Below, piece by piece: positions 8,654 to 16,700 of a stretch of 34,654 nt of DNA; the first letter of the stretch is position 1; every line of letters begins with the position of its first letter. A program made the position numbers and the translations under genes. The notes under the pieces were generated by a model. It had not been told where the DNA came from. It saw only the letters and a list, made by a program, of their open reading frames with translations, and ran no database searches. Source of the DNA: Bacteroidota bacterium (GTDB lineage Bacteria; Bacteroidota; Bacteroidia; 2-12-FULL-35-15); assembly GCA_947380175.1 (NCBI GenBank), contig CANCPZ010000005.1, positions 1-34,654 on the forward strand, in the 5' to 3' direction.

Positions 8654-10342
8654 TCATCTCTTATTTTTGAGAGTTTTTTTTGATTGCCGAGATGCCCAGG
8701 TGGTGGAATTGGTAGACACGCAGGACTTAAAATCCTGTGTCCATTGCGGACGTATCGGTTCAAGTCCGATCCCGGGTACACAACCGGACTTCTCTGACAA
8801 ATTCAGAGAGTCCGGTTTTTTTATTCCTTCTAAAATCTTTGATGCGTGGGCAACACAGCCAATCACATCGTTTACAATCGGGGTTCGATAATGCTCTATT
8901 TTTGAATCATAGACCAAGCCTTTAGGAAATACTGTATTTTGAAAAATTTGCTTTTGATAATAATCGCTCAAAGCCCAAACAGGTGCGAGATTGGCGGATA
9001 GTTGGCAGGTAAATTGGATCAATTCTTTTGGGTTCGATAATTTTTGGTTTAGCTTTTCAAGGTCACCCAAAAGCTTCTCTTTTCGAACTTTCATTTCAGT
9101 CGAAAACTCCTCATAAATATCCAAACTTACTGCCCCAATTGCATGTCTTTTGCGGAGATTATAGAACTCTTCTTCTACCTCGTTTAATTTCAACGAAAGG
9201 GCTTTTTTCTCCCCTGTGTTGGTTTCTGTTAGGTTTTCCCAAGTATAGCGCAGTTGGATCGCCAAAGGCTCGATTTGGGCAGAATCTACCGTATAAGTTG
9301 CCAATAGCTCTTTGAACTTATCGTGCATAATATTGGTGCTTCGGTTTATCCGAATTCCGATTTTATTTACCTTGTAATAATACAGCCCTTTCTTTTTTAC
9401 CAAATAGCCTGTAAATGGCGCACCACTTTCGGCATCTTTTACAAATACCTTTAATGGCAGGTTATCATTGGCTTTGTTACTTGTGAAGCCATCCGTCTTC
9501 TTTATCTCGTTTGCTCGTAAAAATAAATCCTCATCAATTAATGCCGGATGCCTTCCTTTTATTACTTCGCCATTCAATAAATTATGCGACATAAATCCGC
9601 AATAAAAAGGATTCTTAAAAATTCCGCCAAGCGTTTGTTTTGGCATGTTTAAACCTAAGTGTTTCAATTTTTCTATAATCTGTTCGTAGGTCATTGCATT
9701 GGCTCTCCATATAAACGCTTGTTTAATTAACTCTCCTTTTTCGTTTATCACAATGGTTTGCGATTCCATTCCTTTTACAAATGAATAACCTGTTGGCGCA
9801 TTTCCAATCCAATCGCCACGCAGTAATTTCTCACGCATTCCATCAATTGTTTTTTGTCTTCGTAAATCGTTATCGTACTTACTAAAAATAAATTGAATGT
9901 TTTGTTGCAATGCTCCAGCGTGTGAGTTGGTATCAATGGGCTGTGTAACAGCCATAATATTAACTCCAGTTTTCTTTAATTCTCCTGCGATATAAATTGC
10001 ACTATCTCCTGTTCGGCTGAAACGGTCTAAGCTATAAACTAAAATGAATGAAATTTTTTCTTTACTCGCTTTTACAAATTTGAGCATCCGACTAAATTCT
10101 TTTCGTTCATCGCTCTTCGCACTTTCATACGTTCCTCCAAAAAAGCCTTTTACATCGAGTTTGTTTTTTACAGCATAGTCAACACAGTATTTTTTCTGCC
10201 ATTCCAAACTTTGATTGGTATCCATTTGTTCTTTAGAACTCACCCTTGTGTAGATCACACAATTTTGTATGCCTAAATCTTTTACTTCGTTGCTTTTGCC
10301 TTTGGCAAATTGTTTAAGCAACATCTCGTTCTCCTTCTTCAT
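8654..10342 (-). CDS. Large serine recombinase (site-specific integrase) of the island
   Basis: The N-terminal resolvase domain has YTRVSSKEQ with the nucleophilic serine and LVYSLDRFSRTG. A PF07508-type Recombinase domain follows (about 180-280, GNAPTGYSF onward). A ribbon-like region, GAPFTGYLVKKKGLYYYK, keeps the zinc beta-ribbon pattern but lacks its cysteines, and a coiled coil and C-terminal helices complete it. The ORF track start is GTG at 10351. The ATG at 10342 is better because AAAGGAGGTGA lies 5 bases upstream of it. The last ~45 residues are translated from the opposite strand of the tRNA-Leu terminator and tRNA, so the true end probably depends on the integration state. The start overlaps the partner gene by 29 bases. 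Confidence 0.92.
   Translation of the reverse strand: MKKENEMLLKQFAKGKSNEVKDLGIQNCVIYTRVSSKEQMDTNQSLEWQKKYCVDYAVKNKLDVKGFFGGTYESAKSDERKEFSRMLKFVKASKEKISFILVYSLDRFSRTGDSAIYIAGELKKTGVNIMAVTQPIDTNSHAGALQQNIQFIFSKYDNDLRRQKTIDGMREKLLRGDWIGNAPTGYSFVKGMESQTIVINEKGELIKQAFIWRANAMTYEQIIEKLKHLGLNMPKQTLGGIFKNPFYCGFMSHNLLNGEVIKGRHPALIDEDLFLRANEIKKTDGFTSNKANDNLPLKVFVKDAESGAPFTGYLVKKKGLYYYKVNKIGIRINRSTNIMHDKFKELLATYTVDSAQIEPLAIQLRYTWENLTETNTGEKKALSLKLNEVEEEFYNLRKRHAIGAVSLDIYEEFSTEMKVRKEKLLGDLEKLNQKLSNPKELIQFTCQLSANLAPVWALSDYYQKQIFQNTVFPKGLVYDSKIEHYRTPIVNDVIGCVAHASKILEGIKKPDSLNLSEKSGCVPGIGLEPIRPQWTQDFKSCVSTNSTTWASRQSKKTLKNKR
8694..8778 (+). tRNA. tRNA-Leu (anticodon UAA), island integration site
   Basis: This 85-base class II tRNA has anticodon stem CAGGA/TCCTG with loop CTTAAAA (anticodon 8728-8730), a long variable arm, and T-arm ATCGG-TTCAAGT-CCGAT. 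The acceptor stem GCCCAGG/CCCGGGT contains an A-C mismatch at the fifth pair (8698 against 8773). A 3' arm of CCTGGGT would pair fully. CCA is not fully encoded. The accessory island starts right after it. Confidence 0.93.
8782..8824 (+). terminator. Rho-independent terminator of the tRNA pair
   Basis: The stem AACCGGACT/AGTCCGGTT is extended by a second stem CTCTGA/TCAGAG with one bulge and a small loop, followed by a run of T. It lies inside the recombinase reading frame on the opposite strand. Confidence 0.85.
8807..8817 (+). other. Candidate left attachment repeat (attL core)
   Basis: AGAGTCCGGTT occurs here and again at 34326-34336 in direct orientation. It is the 3' arm of the tRNA-Leu terminator and lies at the recombinase 3' end. 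An 11-base GC-rich direct repeat in this AT-rich sequence is suggestive only. Confidence 0.3.
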
Positions 10343-10544
10343 ATATTTCACCTCCTTTAATTTGTTTTACTTTTTGTTGTTGTAGTTTCTGTTTCATATA
10401 AAGTTCATAAAACAGAATTGATAATTTTTCTAACGATTTAATTGTTTCTTCAGCGTGTTCGTCTGTATAGTTTTCAAAACCTTTGCAGTTCTTCAATTCG
10501 GCAATGGTCAATCGCTTGTGTACTTTCTCCTTCTTCTCAGCCAT
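10314..10544 (-). CDS. Small recombinase-associated protein, unknown function
   Basis: This 76-residue protein is rich in charge and helix, with core LTIAELKNCKGFENYTDEHA and SLEKLSILFYELY. I cannot give it a named function. It lies between the MerR-type gene (9-base gap) and the recombinase (29-base overlap), so a role in recombination control, such as a directionality or accessory factor, is plausible but inferred. A clear paralogue is encoded at 34360-34557 at the other end of the island, in outward orientation. A strong ribosome site AGGGAGG lies 4 bases before the ATG, with a second AAGGAG just upstream. Confidence 0.75.
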   Translation of the reverse strand: MAEKKEKVHKRLTIAELKNCKGFENYTDEHAEETIKSLEKLSILFYELYMKQKLQQQKVKQIKGGEIYEEGERDVA

Positions 10545-10553
10545 TGTGCCTCC

Positions 10554-11540
10554 CTACTCCTTAACAGTTATTACTTTGTATTTACGTTTGCTTCTTGGAT
10601 CAGTATTTTCTACCAAGATTTTCTTCTCAACAGGTTCTTTGGGTTCATCTTCCTTATCTGTAATTCGGAACTCATTATTTTTTTTGTCAATTAAAATAAA
10701 CTCTCGGTATTCCTTTTCACGCAGGATTCTGATGATAGCTTCCTGAGCAGTTTTACTTTTTGTTATTTCAAGTGGCTCATGTTTTTTAGATTTAAAAAGA
10801 ACAAATACTTTTTTGTATTCACCTTCTTTAATATAATACAACAGCTTTCTTTCCTTTACAGTAAATAGGTGTAAGCCATTTAAATATTCAATTAAATAAT
10901 CCTCAATTATAAATTTGAAAATCAAATCGGTTATGTTTACTCTTACTTGAGAATGAAATTCTTTTTTATAAAGTAGCTCTTGCGGATAATGATGTTCGTT
11001 CTCTTTAATAAAAGGGAACCACTCGCCATCGCTAAATACAATAAGCGATACCGATTTACGAGTTGCAATTGCTTCTGTAATTAAAATTTGCAGGTAATTA
11101 AAGTTGAACGGTAGTGTATCGTAGTCGGCAGTTTTATACTCCCCTGATTTAAAGAAATTCAAAAACTCTTCTTTTTCTTCACCTTCGTAGTTTTTTAATA
11201 CATCCATGTGGTTAACGAAGTTTTCAAATAACTCCTTTAATGGCAATGCTTCATAAACATCATCCGTTATTTTTTTAATAACCGGAAGTTGAATGCCAAA
11301 GGATCGTAATTCATTCACTACCTTAATCCATATAAAATCTACAAAACTAAATTTGCGATTGCTTTCTTTTTTTTCTCTTGAAAAACGGATGATTCCCTTT
11401 TCATCCCAATGATTAAGCACACGGTAATTTACTCCGGTATCTTTTGCGCTTAATTTTTCTTCGCAAAGCAATTCATATAACTCTGCGAGTTTATCAATGC
11501 TTTTGGTGTCTATAAACTCTTCTAATTTTACTGAAATCAT
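10554..11540 (-). CDS. MerR-type HTH regulator with long C-terminal domain
   Basis: The 328-residue protein has a MerR-like winged helix at about residues 35-105: TGVNYRVLNHWDEKGII, then NRKFSFVDFIWIKVVNEL and the hinge FGIQLPVIKKI. The C-terminal two thirds have no recognised ligand domain; it ends with a lysine-rich tail. As the first gene of the recombinase operon it probably controls excision or expression of the island. It has its own TACATTTG box at 11588-11581 and an AAAGGAGG ribosome site 4 bases from the ATG. It is much longer than the common 120-150-residue MerR proteins, so the C-terminal domain may sense or bind something specific. Confidence 0.8.
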   Translation of the reverse strand: MISVKLEEFIDTKSIDKLAELYELLCEEKLSAKDTGVNYRVLNHWDEKGIIRFSREKKESNRKFSFVDFIWIKVVNELRSFGIQLPVIKKITDDVYEALPLKELFENFVNHMDVLKNYEGEEKEEFLNFFKSGEYKTADYDTLPFNFNYLQILITEAIATRKSVSLIVFSDGEWFPFIKENEHHYPQELLYKKEFHSQVRVNITDLIFKFIIEDYLIEYLNGLHLFTVKERKLLYYIKEGEYKKVFVLFKSKKHEPLEITKSKTAQEAIIRILREKEYREFILIDKKNNEFRITDKEDEPKEPVEKKILVENTDPRSKRKYKVITVKE

Positions 11541-11580
11541 GCTTCCTCCTTTATTAAATGGTTTTTCGTTTTATTATACA

Positions 11581-11612
11581 CAAATGTAAGACAATACAAA
11601 CGATAATTCCAA
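11581..11612 (-). promoter_or_regulatory. Promoter of the MerR-partner-recombinase operon
   Basis: On the minus strand a perfect TACATTTG box (11588-11581) is preceded, 20 bases upstream, by TTGG (11612-11609). This matches Bacteroidota spacing. The predicted leader is about 40 bases. Confidence 0.5.
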
Positions 11613-11749
11613 GCAAATGTTTCGGCATTTTTATCAAAATCAGTAAATAATTGCTAAAAATCGGTAAATCATAGAGTTAAATATTTATATTGATAATCAA
11701 GTATGTAAGTCAATAATAATCAAAATTTGATGCCGGAACGATCAAAACT

Positions 11750-11893
11750 ATTGTGGGATTAATTGGGGATGATTACATTTGCCGTAAGAACTCTATAAGA
11801 CAAGATTAAGAACATTATAAGAGAAGTATTAGAACAGTGTAGTACAACATTAAGAACTCCATAAGAAACATATTGCGGAATAATTGGAAACAC
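11750..11893 (+). repeat. Centromere-like tandem array: eight 11-bp repeats flanked by ATTGGGGA-type units
   Basis: From 11785 to 11872, 88 bases divide exactly into eight 11-base units. They begin TAAGAACTCTA, TAAGACAAGAT, TAAGAACATTA and TAAGAGAAGTA, then two weaker units, then TAAGAACTCCA and TAAGAAACATA. They are flanked by ATTGTGGGATTA/ATTGGGGATGA (11750-11772) and ATTGCGGAATA/ATTGGAAACAC (11872-11893). The last flank has the same 11+11 form as the downstream array at 12682. The array ends 39 bases before the coiled-coil/winged-helix gene. The rest of 11613-11749 is plain AT-rich sequence. Confidence 0.8.
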
Positions 11894-11932
11894 ATTGGTT
11901 TAAGCACAAAACAACGATAAACTGATAGTAAA

Positions 11933-12478
11933 ATGAAAGATTTAGCGATTAAATACTTAGAAAAACTGGTACTTCAACAGCAAAGTAAAGATGAATTGAT
12001 TAATAAAATACTGCAATTACAGGAGCGTGATAAAGATTTAGTAGATAGATACAGCAATTTGTATAAATCCAAGAAAGAAAGCGATAAAAGCTACCAAGAA
12101 CGGATCAAAGAATATGAAGACCGTATTGAAGAAGTATTTAAAATGCACACGCATGGGCAAATTATTACCGAAGAGTATAAGCGTTTGGTTGATTTGAAGC
12201 TTGGCAACACCTACAACATTAATGCTACGTGGATTGATAAAATTGTTTTTGTTTTAAAAGCTGCCGGAAGACCTATGCGATCTGCCGAAATTATTGATGT
12301 GCTTTTAAAAAACGATATGACCTTCCGTACCCTTACCGATCATCAAAAAGGCTTATCTGCTCATTTAACTAAAGCTTTAAAGTATGGAAGGGTAATTGGA
12401 GAAAAACAAGCCGGTCAAAACGGATATTTGTTTTCTTTGCCAACCGATACAATAAAAAATTCTCTCGATAAAAAGTAG
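11933..12478 (+). CDS. Coiled-coil plus winged-helix-like DNA-binding protein, unknown function
   Basis: The 181-residue protein has a highly charged N-terminal helix of about 80 residues predicted to be a coiled coil (ILQLQERDKDLVDRY, KEYEDRIEEVFK). The C-terminal domain, about 100-172, looks like a HARE-HTH or winged helix: WIDKIVFVLKAAGRPMRSAE, then LSAHLTKALKYGRV and GYLFSLP as the wing. I do not recognise a named family. It has no Shine-Dalgarno site, unlike the leftward recombinase operon. It is co-oriented with the cysteine-rich gene 2 bases downstream, and both are enclosed by the 11-bp repeat arrays. It is the natural candidate to bind these repeats, by analogy with TubR/ParR-type centromere binders; that is inference. 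Confidence 0.7.
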   Translation: MKDLAIKYLEKLVLQQQSKDELINKILQLQERDKDLVDRYSNLYKSKKESDKSYQERIKEYEDRIEEVFKMHTHGQIITEEYKRLVDLKLGNTYNINATWIDKIVFVLKAAGRPMRSAEIIDVLLKNDMTFRTLTDHQKGLSAHLTKALKYGRVIGEKQAGQNGYLFSLPTDTIKNSLDKK

Positions 12479-12480
12479 TT

Positions 12481-12675
12481 ATGATTGAGCCATTAAAAAA
12501 CTTAAAACGATGCGAACGTTGTGGAACCTCCTTCAAGTGTAACGCAAACGATATATCTAACTGCTTTTGTAAAAACATTGCTTTATCTGAAAAGGCAATG
12601 GAAACAATCAGTAAAAATTTTAAAGACTGCTTGTGCGAAACGTGTTTACGTTATTTTCAGAACAAAGCACATTAA
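12481..12675 (+). CDS. Small cysteine-rich CWC-like zinc-binding protein
   Basis: The 64-residue protein has seven cysteines: CERCGTSFKC near the start, NCFC in the middle, and CLCETC near the end. The pattern resembles the cysteine-rich CWC family, which is often stand-alone in Bacteroidota and Proteobacteria and has no assigned biochemical role. It probably binds one or two zinc ions. It starts 2 bases after the winged-helix gene and should be co-translated with it. The second repeat array follows the stop directly. Confidence 0.7.
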   Translation: MIEPLKNLKRCERCGTSFKCNANDISNCFCKNIALSEKAMETISKNFKDCLCETCLRYFQNKAH

Positions 12676-12834
12676 AATTGCATTGTGGGGCAATTGAAAA
12701 CATATCTTTTGTTATTGGGGAGCATTTGGAATTGATTGAGAAGCAATTGGGGAGTATTTGACAACACTTATTTATCAATGTGTTTTAATTGGGGAGGAAT
12801 TGGAAAAACGTTGGTTTTATTGAAATGTTTCAAT
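12671..12834 (+). repeat. Helically phased ATTGGGGA repeats and a 16-bp palindrome
   Basis: Four 22-base elements start at 12682, 12714, 12746 and 12788. Each is made of two 11-base halves of the form ATTGGGGAGNA + ATTGGAAAMAC. Start spacings are 32, 32 and 42, so with 10-base spacers the whole stretch keeps a 10-11 base register, about one DNA turn. It ends with the palindrome ATTGAAATGTTTCAAT (12819-12834), 10 bases from the jetD stop. Confidence 0.75.
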
Positions 12835-12843
12835 TTAGACAAG

Positions 12844-13701
12844 TCAAAATGAATTTATAAGATATTCCTGCTCTAATCCTTTTTTATGTTTATGAATAAT
12901 TTTGATTAAAGAAACTAAATTTTCATTATTTATCTTACTAAGATCAGGTTCTCTATAAATTTGAGTATTATAATTATTTGAATTGCCATTTTCTTTAATC
13001 ATTTTTTCAATTTCATCAGGGATAAAGAAGTCTGCTTTAGTGCCAATATGTTTTTGGTATTCATTTAAAAAAATATTAATTCCTTCAAAATCAAAATCTC
13101 CAAAATGTAAATAATTGTTGGAAGTATTTTTTATCCATTTAACCAAATCCTTATTTTGAGGATATCGAGAAACAAAAAGTGGGGTAATGTTTTTAAAAAA
13201 TCTATCCTGTTTATTTATGTATCTGAAGTTCTCGGGATTTTCTATTCCGATAATAGTTATATTCTTTGGAATAGTAAAAGTCTCGAAATCGTATATAAAT
13301 GTAAATGTCCCTTCAATTGGATTTATTACTGTAGGAATATTGTTTATTGTTGCATTTACCGGCTGATAACAATTTACCAAAAAGCCTTTGAATGTTCTAA
13401 TGTTTTTAACTTTTGAATTTGATGAAATTTCTATTGCCTCGCTACGGGTTAGTTTAGGGTTGTTTATTTGGTCGATGTATTGATTTAGATTATTTATGCC
13501 AAATTCGGTACGCAAATAATTATTCAAGTTTTCAGCATTCTTTATAAAATACATTCGCTTTGACTTACTAATGTTTCTATATTGAATAGCCCCATCCTCA
13601 ACCATTTTTAAAGCTATTGATTGCTTTAATTTACTTGACTGGACTTCTTCCCCATCAAGCATTTGTTTCACTTTCTGCGCTATGCCTATTGGAAGTTTCA
13701 C
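12844..13701 (-). CDS. jetD: Wadjet JetD, TOPRIM (topoisomerase VI-like) DNA-cleaving subunit
   Basis: The 285-residue protein has an N-terminal winged-helix-like region and a C-terminal TOPRIM fold. TIIGIENPENF carries the conserved glutamate (154), HFGDFDFEGINI the acidic pair (D202, D204), and GLEQEYL (277-279) is the conserved JetD end motif. In Wadjet systems JetD cleaves plasmid DNA that the SMC complex has extruded. Many JetD proteins are about 350-400 residues, so this one is compact and seems to have a reduced N-terminal arm. It overlaps jetC by 4 bases (ATGA) and is the last gene of the operon. All metal-binding acidic residues I would expect are present, so it looks active. Confidence 0.9.
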   Translation of the reverse strand: MKLPIGIAQKVKQMLDGEEVQSSKLKQSIALKMVEDGAIQYRNISKSKRMYFIKNAENLNNYLRTEFGINNLNQYIDQINNPKLTRSEAIEISSNSKVKNIRTFKGFLVNCYQPVNATINNIPTVINPIEGTFTFIYDFETFTIPKNITIIGIENPENFRYINKQDRFFKNITPLFVSRYPQNKDLVKWIKNTSNNYLHFGDFDFEGINIFLNEYQKHIGTKADFFIPDEIEKMIKENGNSNNYNTQIYREPDLSKINNENLVSLIKIIHKHKKGLEQEYLINSF

Positions 13702-16700
13702 TCTTGATTGAAGTTTGTTATTAATCGTTTTACTTTCGTGAAATTTTTATCGTCTTTATACAATTGATAAATATGTTTATAACCTAATGCATTATTTTCT
13801 TCTGGAGAACCGTTAATCAAAAATATGTTTCTCTCATTGGCAAATTTCAATAAGCCTTTCATATTATTTGAATGAAGTTTACCAATTTCGTCCATCATAC
13901 AATGTAAATTAAAGTCTTTAAATTGTTTGGACGATTCTCCTTTAGACACATTCAAAAGCATAATGTTTATCATCGCTTTTACCAAAATACCTGTTCCTTC
14001 ACTACCAACACGGTCAAGTTTTTCTTGCCAACCTGTATCGTTTTGGTTTTCAATAATTCTAAATTGCAATTCAAACGAATCTGATAAAGTTATTTTGTCT
14101 TTTTTGGACTCAGTAATTGTTTTTAAAAGAGCCTTCAACAACTCAATGGCTTGTTTATTTTTTTTATCAATGTCTTGAGTTGCAAAAAGATTGTTTGCGC
14201 CTAAAAACTGGTTTTCATTATTGAATTTATCTATGTTTATTAAATAAGATACAATTTTGTTGCTGCTTTCTACCCAACGCAATTCTATTTTTTTGATTGC
14301 TGTAACAAACGCTCCTTTATCAACAAAATCATTATTTATTTTCGTGATGGTTTTCTGAATCGCTCCACCTTTTGACATTAAATTACCAGTCTCTTTACCA
14401 ATAGTATGAATTATGTAAGCAAATCTTTCGTTTACATCCTTTTCAAAGCGTTCAATTTTATTTTCTTCTATAAACTCATTCAGTTCGTCAGCGAATTGTA
14501 AGTATTCTTCTGATTTAACAAAACTTGTTTTGAATTTAAAAATATTGTCAACCGAGAAACTACCTGTGAATTGAATTACTTCGTCACGTAATTCAGCTAA
14601 TCTTTTGGTATATGAGTTGTCAGAAATATTAATTGACTTAATAATTTCCGTGCAATTTTTATCGGTTTTGTTTACCTCTTTTGCTTCTTTAAAAGCAAAA
14701 GGAATATTTTGATAAATTTCAGTTTTAATAAAAGACTCGTACTCTTTTAAATCGGAAATATATTCTGCGTTTTTTAGGTTGAATTTTTTTAATAGTTCTT
14801 CAATAGTTTCAATATCTATTTTTTGCTTTTCTTTTTGCTGCTGATGCTTATCTTCCTCTACTTTTAAGTTCTTCTCAAAAGAATCTTTTTGATTATTAAA
14901 ATCTCCTACCTTATCAAACAATTCTCTTTTATCTTTTTCATATTCAATTAAAAGTCTATTGTTGTTTTCAATAAATTTTAATTCTGTTTCAACAGCTTCA
15001 AGGTTACTATCAATTTCTTTAATTTTTTTCGTGTCGGCCCCCTTATTTGCTAATTCTGAGTGTTGACTTTCTTTTATTTCTTTTTGTTTTTGAGCATAAT
15101 CAAGAATTGATTTTTTAAGTTCTTCATCAATTTTGATTTGTAATACTTCGACCTTTAGTTTTTCTTCATCAATTTTTTTGTCTTTTTCCTTTTCTTTTTC
15201 CTTTTCTATCTTAATTATTTCCTTCTCAATTATTTCAAGAGCGTCCTTTGCATTTAATTCTAATGTTGTCGCTTCGCCAATTTCACTATCAATTTTGGCT
15301 AAATCTTTTTCTTTTTCGGCTTTTGCCGATTTTTCAAAATCAATCAAAGCTAATTTTGCAGCATCTTGTTTTGATGCGTTTTGTTCGCTGTGATAAGTAT
15401 GTTCCTTTACTTCCTCTTTATATTCTTTGATTTTAGGAAGATATTTGCTTTTTAATTTTTCTAAATCATTTTCTAAAATTATTGTTTGTTCAGCGATATT
15501 ATTTTTAACAACCTCTATTTCTTTTGTTAAATCTGCCTTATCTTTTTGATAGTCTGCAATCGTTTTAATATTGTTGTTTATTTCATTAAGGTTTAACTCA
15601 ATTCCATAAAATGTAGCCGATTTAGCTAATAATTTTGGCGATAAAGATGAGTTAAACAATACGTTTTTATCATTATTAATTACTTTCCCTATTGTTTTTT
15701 CCCATCCTGAGTAATTATCGTTTAACCAGCCGAATAATGAATCTTTGCTATTAGCTATATTGAAATTTATCTCGTCAATTTTTGCTTGAAAGACTTGAAT
15801 TTTGTCATTCAATTTTTCAATTAGCCTTGAATAAATATCTCGTTTGCTTTGCTCTTCTAATTCAAATTGCTTTTGTATTGACTCTATCTGAGTTTTAAAA
15901 TGTTTAATTTGATTCTCATTTGTTAATTTAGAATTTATCAAGTCTGTTATTTCAGACTTTTTGCTTTCTATTTCTATGTCTAAATAACGCTTATGTTTTA
16001 TTTCAGTTTTTTTGTTGTATAATAATGAGATTGTTTTCCTTTTCTCTTCCAAAAATATTTTTGCTGTTTCAAGTCTTTCTTTATGTTCTTCTTTTATTTG
16101 CTTGATTATTTTATGATGCAATGTATTTGCCTCATCTTTAAAAGAGAGGAATTTAGATTGAATATTATTTTTTTCTTCCTTTTTTATGTTTTCAAATCCT
16201 TGCTTTTGATTTTCAATTTCCTTTAATAAGGCATCAAATCGCTGGGTTAGTTCTGTGAACTGTGCGGAAAGAATTTGTTTTTCGTTTAATAAACTTCCCT
16301 GATTAGAAAGCAAAACGGGTTTCTTTGATGCTCTCTGTATAATTTCTTCAATGTTTTTTTGCTTGTAATCATCCTCCTTCTCTTTAGCTTTATCAATATT
16401 GCTTTTTAAAACTTTTATGTCCCCAAGTATTTTATCTCTTTTCTTTTGAAAAACTTCGTTTAGCTCTGTAATCTTTTTTAAAAGTGTGGTCTTTTTACCT
16501 TCCTGTAATTCTAATTTTTCTTCGAGTTTTGGTTTTTGAACTTCAATATTATTTATTGCCCAAGCTAATTCCTTTGATAGTTGATATTTTTCTCGTTCTA
16601 AATGTTTTAATGTCGTGTGTAATTTTGCAATCTGTTCGGCTTGCTTCTTTACTATTTCCTCACCATTCTTATTTTTTTCTGTCCATTTTTTTATATCGGT

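Noticed and set aside
8436-8891. ORFs of 62-101 residues on both strands over the tRNA genes
   Set aside because: They are translations of tRNA-Gly and tRNA-Leu and their terminator; no independent coding signal.
11750-12834. CRISPR array
   Set aside because: The 11/22-bp units have no unique spacers of constant length and no cas genes are present.
15133-15430. Plus-strand ORFs inside jetC (for example 15133-15393)
   Set aside because: They are serine/phenylalanine-rich shadows of the Lys/Glu-rich coiled coil on the other strand.
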